DNA of 64,000 bases from Cryptomeria japonica. Taxonomy: Eukaryota > Streptophyta > Pinopsida > Cupressales > Cupressaceae. The notes under the pieces were generated by a model. The model was not told the DNA's origin. It did not search any database and saw nothing but the letters and a program-made list of their open reading frames with translations. Numbering within the stretch: position 1 is the stretch's first letter; each line of letters starts with the position of its first letter. Of this stretch, positions 22,293-34,704 are shown one piece after another. The DNA is taken from contig NW_026728924.1 of NCBI RefSeq assembly GCF_030272615.1, forward strand, positions 62,001 to 126,000. The letters run 5' to 3'. The position numbers and the translations under genes were made by a program.

Positions 22293-23876
22293 GTCTGTTT
22301 GACATTTACATGCACTCCTGACGTTGATACATTGGAGAAGATGGTTGAAAACTACGACCTCTCCACCAGGCTAACAATTATAACTCTAATTAAATTTTCT
22401 ATGTTACTTCTTTATACATTTCAAAGCAAATCGGTTCAACAAATAATTATTTTGGATGTGTCTATTAAGCCAAGGATAGGGAAACACCCTTGGCCAGCTT
22501 ACTCTTGTAGTATGATGGAGATGATTGTGCTTAATTCTGCTGTCATTGTGTAGTCATCATCTGAGTCAGAAAAGGTGGCAGGATTGATGCAAAAGATACA
22601 GGTCACGGAGAAAATGGTTAGGTAAGCTTACAACGGCTGCATGCCTAGTATTGTCTCTTAGCGTCTTAGTATCTTACAATGATCTAATTTTCACGAAGAA
22701 CACAATTTCGTTCTACTTTTCTTGTCAGGAATTTAAAGGGGGAGGAACTTTCTTCTTTGGGTCCTGATGACTTGGAGCAAGTGGAGCACCAGATTCAACT
22801 AGGAATGAATAGAGTAAGAGCGAGAAAGGTAGCTCTTTTTCATGTTGTTGCATATTGGTTGTTCTTAAAAACAAGTATATTTTGGATCATTTTATTTAAA
22901 ATTTAATGAAGTGAATCTTAACAAATTAATGGTATTAATGTAAAAGGAATTGCATATGGTAGTTGTTGGAATGTGAAATCAATATGGATCTCATCTAGTA
23001 ACTTTTGTATGTGTCATATATGTAGTTGATTCATACTTACTATATTTAGTAAGTTGTTTTCAATTAAGATTTTGCAATCGATTGTTATATACTATTCAAA
23101 GTCATGTTTTGAAGTACAGTTCTGAGATTGTTGTAACTCTGTAAATTCCTGAAAATCAATATGAAATGTATTTTATTCGTGGTTGTTTTCTTGATATAAT
23201 TTTACCAAGATTTTCCACGTAAATCTGAATATTGTGTTATTATTCTTCTCTGCAATTTTTCACACACTCTTCGTGCGCATGCACACACAACACCAATTGT
23301 GGCATCTGGAATTTCCTTTCTTCAGCTTAATTGATAACTGTTAGACTATGTGACAGAACCAACTTGTGGAGGAGCTCCAAAGGAGGGTAAGAGCAATATA
23401 TAATCGATCTATAATTTGAAATTATATGTATAAATATTGAACATTCATATCTAGTTTTTTCTTTGTTAATTCATTGGTTAAAGTAATTCTTATATGTGAA
23501 TCGACTCTCAAATGACTTACCGTTGTAATAATTCAGGCCAATGACTTGCAAAACGACAATGATGAACTACACAAAATGGTACGTACTGGAATAGCTAGCA
23601 ACCCTTGGCAGCAAAACTTTCAACAACCATGGCAGAGGTAGATTCTATTCTTCCGTTATTTAAATTTTAACAAATGTAGTGCTGACTGTTTGCTTTGGAT
23701 CCTATTTCCTTTGAATCCTTTTTCTTGGTATTTTGTCTATGAAAAGCAAATATAGATTTAGTATCACTTGAAATGAAACTTATCATCGAATTGTATGAAT
23801 TGTTTGCAGAAATCATTCATTGGTGCGTCTTCCTGAGCAAGAGCATCGTCGCACCGTACTGAAAGGATGGCGGTGA
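22293..23876 (+). CDS. MIKC-type MADS-box gene, exons 2-7 only (probably B class)
   Basis: MIKC MADS proteins are nuclear transcription factors; the K domain mediates dimerisation. Predicted exons are I region 22293-22369, K1 22554-22621, K2 22729-22828, K3 23357-23386, 23537-23637 and last 23810-23876 with TGA. From exon 3 on, all junctions are AG/GT and stay in phase. Key pieces are SEKVAGLMQKIQVTEKM, GEELSSLGPDDLEQ, GMNRVRARK and NQLVEELQRR. K2 is exactly 100 nt, as in MIKC genes. K3 is 30 nt rather than the common 42, which as I recall marks DEF/GLO B-class genes. The MADS-domain exon is not in the window, and intron 1 may be long and retrotransposon-filled. Exon 2 would need a GC donor and its phase does not match exon 3, so decay is possible. 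Confidence 0.82.
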
Positions 23877-23933
23877 TCTAAACTATTTATATACAAAACA
23901 ATGCGGTCATATTTCATTGCAACTATTTGATGT

Positions 23934-23939
23934 AATAAA
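23934..23939 (+). terminator. Polyadenylation signal of the MADS-box gene
   Basis: AATAAA lies 58 bp after the TGA, in a T-rich context with TTTGATGT just upstream. Confidence 0.6.
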
Positions 23940-24667
23940 GGAACTAGTTATAAATGCTTCCATGTTATAGTTGAGGAGCCAAAAGGTCATGGATAGATAA
24001 TCCTAACGTTTCAAATATTTTTCGATTTCTATATATAATTTGTTTTTTCTTGTTTTATAAGATGAGAATTTTTTTTAAAGATTTTGTATACGTTTATTTG
24101 TTAAAAATATGATTTGCATTTTTATTAAGCTTGGTTCAATATTTTAAAGATACAATAGAAGTGATCTCTCAAATGTAAGAGCTTGCTAAATTGAAATTAG
24201 ACTATCAAAGAAGGTTGGTTCCTTTCCAAGTCTAAAAGCATGGGTTGATCTGATTGAATAGAGTTTAAAACTAATGATTCCTTTTACTTTAATCTTTCTA
24301 AGAGACAAGGTAGAGAAAAGGTAGAATTTACTTTAATGATTCAAAGAGAAAGTAGAATACAAATATGGAAAGGTAAAGATGGTGATATACCATGACTTAA
24401 TTAAGTTTTCTCCTATTAACAACACGTGAAACTTATGAAAGGCTGCGAAGTCACATCTGTACATATGTATGGGAGTGAGAGGTTTGAAAAGCACCAAAAG
24501 AGAGATATGGCCACAATATACCTTATAACATGCCTAAAGGATTGGAAATTCATAAATAGTTATTGCAACTGAGCACAAATGATGTACATGCCAGAAAAGA
24601 ATCAAATTCTCATTCATACATCAAATGAAAGAATGTGGAACATACAAGAATGATGAGAAAAGATGAA
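23940..24667. other. Intergenic DNA downstream of the MADS gene
   Basis: AT-rich sequence with no open frame of note. It ends at the target duplication of the LINE. Confidence 0.6.
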
Positions 24668-24686
24668 AATGAAATGACTTTTTATT

Positions 24687-25216
24687 TTTATTTTTTTTCA
24701 ATAAAAGTGGATTATTCCACTAAACTTTTTTATTAATATTTTTTATTTTTTACATAGGATTCAAAGAGCATACCGGAGGAAAGAACTCTGGGAAGAAAAC
24801 CTCTGGTCACAACTCATAAAATAAACCTATAGTATCTGACAGATCAGTTTATGCACCCCGCCCAAAACCACATACAAAATGCCGTCACAACACATATAAT
24901 ATCAATTTTGCATAGAGCCCATATGACAATTTGCCAAAAAAAACCATCGGATAATTTTCAAATGTAGACTCCACAGGTGCTACCAATGGAAGAAGACAAA
25001 ATTTTCCAAAGCCTTGTGCCAAATCCCATGAGCCAAAAACCTTCCTGCCAAAAAAGAAAGTATCAAAAAACCTTTGGAAAAACACTATTGTATCAAATAC
25101 CATGAGCTCAAACTCTCCTCTAGACAACGAACATGAATACTTGAAATGAAAGGGGAAAACGGGAATAATTATTATTATAAAATTTTACATCAACATTACT
25201 CAAGAAAATCATATCA
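24687..25216 (-). other. LINE 3' UTR and poly-A tail
   Basis: Non-coding stretch after the ORF2 stop. The tail is the T-run at 24687-24698 on the plus strand. Confidence 0.8.
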
Positions 25217-28200
25217 CTATTGTTGCAAACCTTCCCATACCCTAGAAGGAATTTCCTCAAAACCCACCTCTTGCTGATTAGCATTGCTATCAATGGCTAA
25301 ATTTGCCAAATAATCTGCAATCTTATTAACTTCTCTGTAACAATGGGATAACAAGAAAGATTCAAACAATTCTAATTTTTGTAAAATGGGATCAAGTATA
25401 TACTGCAAATTCCAACAATTTGATTTCTTTTTCATAACACATTGAATAATTACCATAGAATCTCCTTCAATTATTAAGTCCTTAATTCCCAAAGAGATTG
25501 CCATATCCAATCCAAAAGAAAAGCATGAAATTCCGCATAATTGTTAGTTTTAAAACCAATAGCATGACACTTAGCTTGAATAAAATTTGCATTGTGATCA
25601 TAAATTACCATGCCTACCCCAACCGGCCTAGGGTTACCACGAGAGGCCCCATCACAATTCAGTTTAAAGTGCCTCTGCGGAGGAGGTTTCCATCGAGCAG
25701 AGCATCTCTTACCTATTGCATCATTCTTTTTTTAAATTGAGCCATGAGAGGGTAAAACTGACAACAACTTCCAAACTCTAGTAACTCCACTATCCCGGTG
25801 CGAAAAAGAAGTAAGATTTTCCAAATTCTTATAAATAAATGACAAAGCAACCTCGAAGATTGAAGACTCAATTTTTAATAGAACCTTAGACACAGGAGAC
25901 CTTGTTTTTTTAAATATCCTATTGTTTCTCTCTAGCCAAACATTCCAAATCACAATAGATGGAGATATGATCCAAAGGCATGCATAAAAAAATGAGGCAA
26001 ATATAAAGGGCCAAGATTTGAAATGGGAAATGAGATCCTTACCAATAACAAAGGATATATTTAACTTCTCAAACAACCACTGCCAACATTCATAAGCATA
26101 ATCACAACATAGGAACAGGTGTGAAGAAAATTCTAAATTTTTGTTACAAAGGACACAAGGGAAAACAACAGTAATACCAAGCCTGTCTAGTCTCATACCT
26201 GTAAGGACTTTGTCCTGAACTGCCAACCAAGCAAAGGCTCCAACTTTAGGAAGACAAGCTGAATGCCAAAACAACTTATAAGGCCAAGATGATAAATCTT
26301 TAGCAACCATAAGAGAGTTGTAACCATCTTTAACAGTGTACTTACCAGAAATATTCCTTGTCCAAATAAGTTCATCCTCAGAATCATAAAGAAATACAAT
26401 TCTATCCCCCAAAATCTTCTCAAAATCTAATTTCATGCTTTGATCAACATCTAAGAAATCAATCGACTTCCATCTAGCTAGCTTAAGGGGTCCACTAGTC
26501 ACAATTTCAAAATAATCTGCTACAAAAATACCCCAAAGGGAGGAAAGAACAGTGATTAGAGGAGACCAATCCCTAATATTCACCAAAGGTGTGTGTCCAT
26601 TCCATACTTCATCCCAGAATCTGACCTTTCTACCATTATGAATAATCCATGAGAGATGAGGCAAAATAACTGATCTACATTTACAAAGGAAATTCCAAAT
26701 AGCAGAATCCGAAGGCAAATTTGAGACTTAAAAAATGTACTCTCTCGGTCCATTGTTTAAATATTTGGCAAACATAATCTGTGCCCATAAGGAGCTAGGC
26801 TTGTCATATAATTTCCAAATCAACTTAGCACCTAAGGCTAAATTTTGATTTTTTAGACTCCGAATTCTTGTTCCCCCAAGTTCCTTAGGCAAACATACCT
26901 TATCCCATGCAACTAAAGGGAGTTTCTTCTTGCCATCTTTATTATTGTTCCAAAGAAAATCTCTAAGAGTATCCTGTAAACTAACAATAGCTGCTTTTGG
27001 AGACTTCAAAACAGACATGAGATATATGGGAACAACATTCAAAACAGACTTGATGAGAACAATTTTACCCGCCAAAGTTAACCATCTATGATTCCATGAG
27101 AAAATTCTTTTAGAAATGACTGAAATAATCTTATCCTGTTTAACAAAGAAAGGAATCCCAAGGTAAGTACATGGAAGATTTCCAATCTCAAATCCCCAAA
27201 AGGATTGCAACCTATGCTGAACCAGTTGTGATGTATTAAGGGGAAAAATCTTTGATTTATCACCATTCACTTTTTGACCAAAAAACGATGCATAATTTTG
27301 TATTATTCTTTTAATCACTTTTGCCTCTACTAACGAAGCATGTCCAAATAACAGAGTATCATCTGCAAAGAGACAATGAGAAATACTTTGGGGAATATTC
27401 TGAATCCTTATACCTTTCCAAAGCCCCCCCACTTTAGCAGCCCTAATAGCCCAACTAAAGGTTTTAGCTAGGAGAATAAACAAAAAGGGAGAAAGGGAAT
27501 CTCCCTGTCTCAAACCCCTAGAGGAAGTGAAAAAACCACAAGGACAACCATTAATTAAAACCGAGAATCTTGCAGAAGAAATACATGCACGAATCCATTT
27601 GACCCAAGCCTTGGAAAAACCTAACTTCTCAAGAACATCACATAAAGCCCCCCACTCTACTCTATCATAAGCCTTCATCATGTCTAGTTTAAGTATCATG
27701 GCTGAGGTTCTTTGGGTGGAAATATAATGCAACACCTCATGTGCTACAATTGCACCCTATGTCGTCTCCCTTCGGGGAACAAAACCACCTTGCTCCAATG
27801 AAATGATCCTAGGTAGAATTTTTGCCAACCTAAGGGAAATTGCCTTCGTAAATATCTTATACAACGTGTTACATAAAGAAATGGGGTAGAAGTCAGCGAA
27901 ATTCTTGGTATCCTCTTTTTTAGGAATAATTGCAATCATTGTAGTATTAAGTTCTTTTAAAATAGACCTATTTCTCCTAGCTTCTTCGAGAGCCAATAAA
28001 ACATCATTTCCCACAAAATCCCAACAATTCTGAAAAAATAAAAGAGTAAAACCATCTGGTCTTGGAGCTTTATCCGGATTCATGGCAAAGACAACACTCT
28101 TAACTTCTTCTAAGGAAAAGGGAGACATCAACATCTTATTGTCTTCCAAAGATACTAAAGGAGGAATATTAGATATAATATCATTGCTGAAATTTCCATT

Positions 28201-29445
28201 TTCCGAAGATAATAATGACTTAAAAAACCTAACTACCTCTGAAGCAATGTCCTTTGGCTTTGTCAATAAATTCCCATTCTGACATTGAATACAAGATATT
28301 CTATTCTTACATCTTTTAATCTTAGTTGAAGAATGAAAAAATTTTGTGTTCTTGTCACCATCTGAAAGCCATAACTCTCTAGATTTCTGTCTCCAATAGA
28401 TTTCCTCTCTAGCTAACACCTTCTCAAGCTGTAATTTTAGTGACTTCAATTCATCAAAAAATTGTGGCACCATACCATGTTGAAACACACGAGTATTAAG
28501 ACACTCAATCATATCTTGAATCCTTTGTTTCTCCTGAAAAATGTTCTTAAAATGCGAGATATTCCATTCCCTAATATTCAATTTTAAATAACTTAGCTTC
28601 TTAGCAATCTGAAACATACGGGACCCAAAACAAAAAGGAGCAGAATTCCACCATTTCATAAGCAAAGACAAAAAGGAAGAATCCCTAAACCACAAGGGCT
28701 CAAATTTAAATGGAGACTTAAAAGAAGTCTTATCCTCAATAACTGAAAGGGAAATTGGAAAATGATTAGAACTGAAGACTGGTAGAATAGAGGAAAAGAA
28801 TTCAAAATCTGAATCAATCCAATTCTCAGATTACAAAAATAGATCTAATCTCTCAGCAATCTGAGAAAAATCCTTTCTCATGTTTGTCCATGTGAAAACT
28901 CCATTCTGAGACTTACAATAAAAAAGGGTCATATCAGAAATGAAATCCCCAAAGTCATCCATAATCCTTTTATTAGGGAAAACACCTCCTCTTTTCTCAT
29001 CTAAATCAGTGATAGCATTAAAATTGCCCCCGAAGATAATAAAGGAACCATGTTTTAAGGGAGAAGAAATCCTCTTTAATTCACCCCATAACTTACTCTT
29101 CCCTTGAATACTTGACAGAGCATAAATGTTAAAAAGCTAGAATTTAACCTTCGAAATCTTGCTTATAACTAAAGCCAACATCCAATTTGTAGCAGATGCC
29201 ACTAACTATACCTCAATATTATAATTATTCCAAAGTAGTGCCAAACCTCCTGAAGCACCACAAGCTGGAGAAGAAAGAAAATTCCACCTTCTCCAAGATG
29301 AAAAAACCAAATCAACAAACTCCTTTGACAACTTTGTTTCTTGCAACATAAAAATATCACACTTAATTAAGTCCACCCGGGACTTAATTAAGCGTCTCTT
29401 GTTAAGGGCATTTAAGCCCCTAACATTCCAAGAAATAATTCTCAT
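25217..29445 (-). pseudogene. LINE ORF2: endonuclease, reverse transcriptase, RNase H
   Basis: ORF2 would nick target DNA and reverse-transcribe LINE RNA there. It begins MRIISWNVRGLN with QETK, the AP-endonuclease start (29445 to about 28700). Several stops lie in that domain, the first near 29205. RT is at about 28200-27000, with AYDRVEWGAL, RGLRQGDSLSPFLF and the catalytic FADDTLLF (about 27355-27370). The zf-RVT region with PCVLC and HLFLCC lies at about 26270-26090. RNase H is at about 25700-25250, with LNCDGASRGNP, NYAEF, EGDS and NKIADYLANLA. RT to RNase H is one frame with TAG at 27759-27757 and stops at 26730 and 25734. A frameshift near 25515 interrupts RNase H. Confidence 0.92.
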
Positions 29446-31701
29446 TGTCTTCGAGGGGAGGCCGAAGCTCCCCTCTTCCCATTAATTGGAGAATTTTTGC
29501 TTTCTCCAAAGCAACCTTGCAAATTACATTTCACAGCCCCTGATCTTGTCACAGGAGGACTAGTCACAAATCTTTTACTCCTCTTTCTTTTTACACTTAT
29601 TGGAGTTAGGCATGTTTTCTTAGGCCTACCAAGAGAGACCGAATGCCTCCCTTGCCCACCAGCAAGAGAAAGGGACAAAGTCTTTTGAATTCCATCATCA
29701 ATTTCCATTTGTCTTAAGATTATTTGGAGGCCTACCTCTCCTAGGAGAAACCACCGATGGTGAAAAAAACGGAGTTGTTTGGACAATTGGCAAACTCTTG
29801 CATGACTTTGGAGAAGCCAAGATAAATGGATTATCTTCAAAACCCAACTCTGTTGTAGCCAAAACCGCAAAAGGATTAGCAGATGCAGAAATTGGAAGAG
29901 TCGAGTTTATACCCCCCAAATCATTCTCAATCGAACAAACAACTCTATCAGTAATACCCTCATCCATTTGATGTGCATGATTGTTAAAAATATCATTTAC
30001 TTGTTGAACCAGATTCTCATCTGGCATAATAACAGGGACAACCTCTGATGGATTACTATTCCCTAAGGAAGATTCATTAGCCATATTAATTTCAACATTC
30101 AGAGTGGAATTATTAGACACCAAATTCTTAATCTCCTAAACTAAAGAAGCATCATTAGGAAAACCTATGGCAGGTACTTGTTTAATAGTTTCCCTATCAA
30201 CCACTGTATTTTTATCTAAATTCACATTCTTTGAAGAATCCAAAACCTCCTTTTGAGTGCATGAAGACAAATTGTTGCCCTTACCCTTTGTGTGATTATT
30301 TGGCATCTTAGGGCAATCTATCATCAATGGATGATCTACTCCATTCATCGGGGGATTACCATCCACTATACCCCCGTTATTAGAAATTTTTTTCAGTAAA
30401 GATGAAAGTGAGACCAAACCCAAAGTGTGAACATTGGGTTTCTTGGAACTACGACACAATGAATTATTTTCAAGATTAATGTGACCTGTTTCTACCAATT
30501 TATGCGAAGAGACATTTCCACATCCTTCAACCAAGGGTCCTGCCAACAAACTATCTTTATTAAGGGATTTAGGGACAGAGCCAACAACCTACTGGTGTTT
30601 CTTAAAATCCATAAGTAATGAAGCATCCAAAAGTAAAGGAGACTTAAGAAGCTCCATATCTAATTTCTCAATTGACTAGTGCCAAATACCATCATGAGAC
30701 TTGATATTACAAGTACGGGGGCAAACATTGTTAGGGTTAATAAGAACACAAATTTTTACCAGAACCTCCCCATCCACAAAGTCCATTTTAGATGTTAAAA
30801 AAGTTGCAATAGTATTTCCAATTTTCTCAAGAACATCTGGATCCATAAATTCAAAAGGAATTTTAGCTAAACCAAACCAGAAAGGAATAAGTTTCGAACT
30901 AGACCAAGAAGGAACAAAAAAAGGTTTCCAAGCTGCAATTGAAATTAAATGTTTTCCAAACCAATGATGCGAAGTTCTTAATGCCTCATCTCTGAAAGAA
31001 GGAGAACCAAAGACAATAATAAAAGCATTCGTAGACAATAATTGAAAATAATGCATATCCCCCCATCTTTTCTGCAATTTATGATAAAGCTTTAACAAAC
31101 TAATTTGATCACCCCAAATTTCCCCAGAAATAGCATTCGTATGCAAACAATTCACTTTCTTATCGACATAGGAACCCAGAAGATCAATACAAGGGATAGG
31201 AGCCCAAACCTGTGATGAAGAAACCCCCACCAGAATAGGATCAGAAGGTATCTTACTTAACTTTTCCGGACTAGCTTCCTTGAGGTTCACATTTACCTTA
31301 TTTCCCACTTGCTATGAAGAAACATAAACCCTACCCACAGTCTCCTTATTTGCCAAGCCAACAACCCTATTAAAATTTCGCTGATTGCCCAGATCCAAAG
31401 ACCATTTCCTTGAAAAGCCTTTGAATTTCTTCTCAGAATTCCCTTGATTTGCACCATTATTAAAACACCTTTGAGTGAATCTCCTTCCATTATTATTCTG
31501 CATCCATGCCACACTTCGTTTGTTCCCAAAGAAGCCTTGAAAGTATTTTTAAGCTGGCCGAAAAACCTTGATATTTCTGCTCCGGTTTACTTGTATCGCC
31601 ATGTCCTTCCATTTGCCGTTCGTGTAGACCCATTGCGGAACATGAGGCGGGTCTTCCCAGCCCACATCCGCCCATGAACCCAAATGTCCTCTATCAGCCA
31701 T
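29442..31701 (-). pseudogene. LINE ORF1 (DUF4283-type RNA-binding protein), interrupted
   Basis: An ATG at 31701 opens MADRGHLGSWADVGWEDPP. The central DUF4283-like part is at about 31150-30690 (WGDMHYFQLLSTNAFIIVFGS, then SSSKLIPFWFGLAKIPFEF) and a zinc-knuckle-type CPRTCN lies near 30710. The C-terminal half is Ser/Asn-rich and hydrophilic, ending basic at 29442. In-frame stops at about 31550, 31310, 30675, 30580 and 30135 and a frame change near 29830 break it. The last codons overlap the ORF2 start as ATGA. ORF1 would package LINE RNA. ORF1 at 17568-18491 is a distant relative. Confidence 0.85.
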
Positions 31702-32588
31702 ATCCGATCATTGTATTAACAACAATAAACTCTTGATCTTATAGACTGCGACCTCTATTTTCAATGATTGAAACTGTGGTCTTCAAACGCTCTGGACTGC
31801 TATGAACAAATAGTAAACTACGATCCTCCTGATGCTATTAAACATAATCTATACCCTCAATACTTTGCTTCCATATTGCAGACCTTTAGGTGTTGTTGAT
31901 TACCTCCAGGTTGGGGTGGGTTCCAGGTGTCTACATTCGGATCTACACTCAGAATAAGATTGCCACTCAGAACTGCAATGGATGAAGTATTGTAATCGAT
32001 CTGAACGCCAAGGTTGCCCTTCCAATTCCCACACTCTGTTTATGCGAAAAATTAACTCAGATCTGCAGATTCCAAATATATTATTCCTTCCTGCACTAAA
32101 AGTACGTCTTCATAATGATCGAGGTCATTGAGAAAGGCTATTATACGGAGCTTATCTTGTGGAGCTTATCTTTTGTTATCTCAACTGCTAGACCATCGCA
32201 AGCTTCGAGTGTTCCCTTGTAATTTTGAGCACTAAAATTTACAGCTAAAACCCTAGTAGCTATTTCCGATGATTTCTCCTTCGACACATCTTCTGGATGT
32301 TTCATCTGTGGTGATCAATGTGGCACTAAGGAAGCATGTTGACATATTTAGATACTGATGTATGCAAGAACCTTAACTCCAGCTCAATACATCCTTGCCA
32401 TACAAGAAGCATCAATGGGTTCAAGCTACGACGATATTGGAATTGGAGTACTCGAAGAGCTTCCCTGTTGTAGAAAAAATGGTGAGCCCTACATCCACAT
32501 TCTATGTGTGGGAGAATTATATTGGTTGGGCGTTGCAATTATATTATAAAGAAATTTGATTATTAAGAGGGGTTGATTCAATCTGGAG
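31702..32588 (-). other. LINE 5' leader
   Basis: Non-coding 888 bp between the 5' target duplication and the ORF1 ATG. An internal promoter is expected here for an L1, but I see no decisive motif. Confidence 0.6.
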
Positions 32589-32705
32589 AATGAAATGACT
32601 TTTTATTACTTACAAGGCACTGAGCAAGTTTTTAACATTTTTAGAAAGGGTAAAATATAGGTTTCAAAGGTAATTCATCCCTTGTTTGTCTTATGTTGGA
32701 ATAAA

Positions 32706-32760
32706 TGAGGGCAGTTGGGTCCTTAATACCCATAGAGTATTAAGGAATCACTTGCCCTCA
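32706..32760. repeat. Fold-back repeat, 24-bp arms
   Basis: Arms 32706-32729 and 32737-32760 are complementary at about 20 of 24 positions, starting TGAGGGCA and ending TGCCCTCA, with a 7-nt loop. The surrounding 32608-32879 holds nothing else recognised. Confidence 0.8.
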
Positions 32761-32879
32761 TTTTGTAGAGCATCATAGGTGCAAGCAATTTTTGATCCAT
32801 TGCAAGTATATTGTAGAAATCGTGTCAATGGTTTAGGCGTCACTTTGATCAGTGTTCTACAAAAGAATGTCATTTCAAA

Positions 32880-33280
32880 ATCTGATCAGGCCATTTACAA
32901 ATGTGGAAAGAAGATCCCCTGGACCTCCGCCTTTCCTCTAAACTATCAACATTTAGAACGTGAGCACTTTTAAATCTTCTTTCTTCCTCTCTCTTGCTCT
33001 GATCAAGCCATTTACAAATAAGGAAAGAACATCCTCTGGACCTCCACCTTTCCTCTGAATTATCGACATTTAGAACATGGGCACTTTTAAATCTTTTTCT
33101 TCCTCTCTCCTACTCTGATCAGGCCATTTACAAATAAGGAAAGAACATCCTCTGGACCTCCGCCTTTCCTTTGAATTATCGACATTTAGAACATGGGCAC
33201 TTTTAAATCTTCTTTCTTCCTCTCTCTTGCTTTGATCAGGCCATTTACAAATAAGGAAAGAACATCCTCTGGACCTCCAC
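32880..33280. repeat. Tandem repeat, ~118-bp unit, three copies plus a partial fourth
   Basis: TGATCAGGCCATTTACAAAT starts units at about 32882, 32999, 33116 and 33234. Each continues with CCTCTGGACCTCC, TTTAGAACATGGGCAC and a CT-rich end. The fourth unit stops after GGACCTCCAC at 33280, and its second half reappears at 36446-36513. Confidence 0.9.
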
Positions 33281-33750
33281 TTCAGAGAGTTTTTTAGTGG
33301 CTAATCTTCACCAATTGGCGAATTCCGTGCAAATAGTGAGGGGCACAATCGTGGTCAAATCACCCAAATTTTGAAGAACAATGCAAATATTTGTAATCTA
33401 GTTTCGCCATTGACCACACACCATCGACGTGCATGCCCGTAATATTTGCCTGGAATCACTCAGACGTGGGTATTAGATCCCCTCCTCTATTCGCCAGCAA
33501 TAGTAAAACGACCATGTACCCAGGGCCTAATTCGCCAATGGTAAATTAAATGTTCATTGCACGTGTTGGCCAAATTAGCCAATATCAATCAAAACATTAT
33601 AAGCATTCGAGGACCCATCTCGCCCCGCTTAAATTAAATGTTCATTGCATGCCTATGCAATTTGCCAAAAATACAATTAAATTAAATGTTTATTGACAAT
33701 TGTGACGCCCGAGCCCCACGCAATTCGCCAAAAATGCAATCATGGATTGC

Positions 33751-33758
33751 TATAAATA
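33751..33758 (+). promoter_or_regulatory. TATA box of the unclassified insertion
   Basis: TATAAATA in an otherwise GC-mixed stretch is followed by a CT-rich initiator-like region and a leader. A possible GTGAGT splice donor lies at 33960, but the nearest acceptor (34012-34014) would give a 55-nt intron, unusually short for a plant. Confidence 0.45.
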
Positions 33759-34033
33759 CATTATTTCTTACACTCTTTCTTGCAATTTGTTCGTGTCTAA
33801 TTAGTAAATTGGGAGCTCTCGAGTCTTGATTCACATTCCGCAAATTGAGTTGGAAAGTCAAAGTTAATTGTAGGACGGAGGGCCAGAGTTACAATCCTGC
33901 AACACAGGCCCAGGCATTCATTCCCGATTCTTGATTCAGAGAATTGAGAAGGCATAAAGGTGAGTAATAATTTCTTCATACTTGATAGTATTAGTTTTAA
34001 CTTTTAATTCGTAGTGAGAGGTCAAGACTCAAG

Positions 34034-34090
34034 ATGTCACAGTTAGACATGGGTGAGACTCCTCAGGGTGGTGAAGGGATTGGGATATAG
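34034..34090 (+). other. Tiny frame behind the leader
   Basis: The first ATG after the TATA box opens 18 codons (MSQLDMGETPQGGEGIGI) and stops in the following duplication. It may be the stump of a captured coding exon. Too short to assign. Confidence 0.25.
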
Positions 34091-34157
34091 AAGCCTCGGA
34101 CAGTCGGACTGAGTCCATTTGGGATATAGAAGCCTCAGATAGTCGGACTGAGTCATT
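34080..34157. repeat. Tandem duplication, 39-bp unit x2
   Basis: Both units read TTGGGATATAGAAGCCTC followed by AGTCGGACTGAGTC. Confidence 0.9.
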
Positions 34158-34704
34158 GAAGTGAATTAGTAGTCAGTTTATAGGTATTTATAATTATACT
34201 ACAGTTCTTGAGTCATATTACAATTTCAATTTGCAAAATTGCAATACTATAGTTGTCATTGATGATTTTTGATATTGTATTCCTTGAATTTGTAAATCAG
34301 AAGTAGAACAGATACTTATTTCATATTTTTAATTGTGAATTTGAATTATTACTAAACAATTGAATTATTAGTAAATTGGTATTTGGTTCCACATTATGTT
34401 GAACATGAAATGCAACAATTTGTGTCACAAGATCCATAAAATTATTCATAATGCATAACTGTTACTGCTAGAACCTTTCTACTATTCAACATTAAATGCT
34501 TAAAATGATGTTCATGGCGATTAGGATTTTGCGTTTGTTTTTTGTCTTAGTTGGCTAGTAAACTGAAGTTGTCGTGCATTGAAAATCTGAGTTGTCCTCT
34601 CTTTATTTGTCCATGTCAACGTCAAGTGTGGTCAAATGGTTGGTCAGACATGTTTAATGTTTCATCTCTAACTCGCAAATAAATTTCATGTTTAACAATT
34701 TAAG

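Larger units (their letters stand above)
24687..32588 (-). mobile_element. Near full-length L1-type LINE retrotransposon
   Basis: A 19-bp direct repeat (AATGAAATGACTTTTTATT) flanks it at 24668-24686 and 32589-32607. The left border is T-rich on the plus strand, meaning a poly-A tail on the sense strand. The element has an 888-bp 5' leader, ORF1, ORF2 (endonuclease, RT, zinc-binding region, RNase H) and a ~530-bp 3' UTR, 7902 bp in all. Few disabling mutations suggest a moderately young copy. RNase H after RT is characteristic of a plant L1 branch. Confidence 0.93.

Noticed and set aside
29497-30967. Plus-strand frames across the LINE
   Set aside because: They are antisense to LINE ORF1, which explains the open sequence on the minus strand.
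32880-33280. CRISPR array
   Set aside because: The repeats are ~118 bp, directly tandem and without spacers; this is a satellite-like array in a plant genome.
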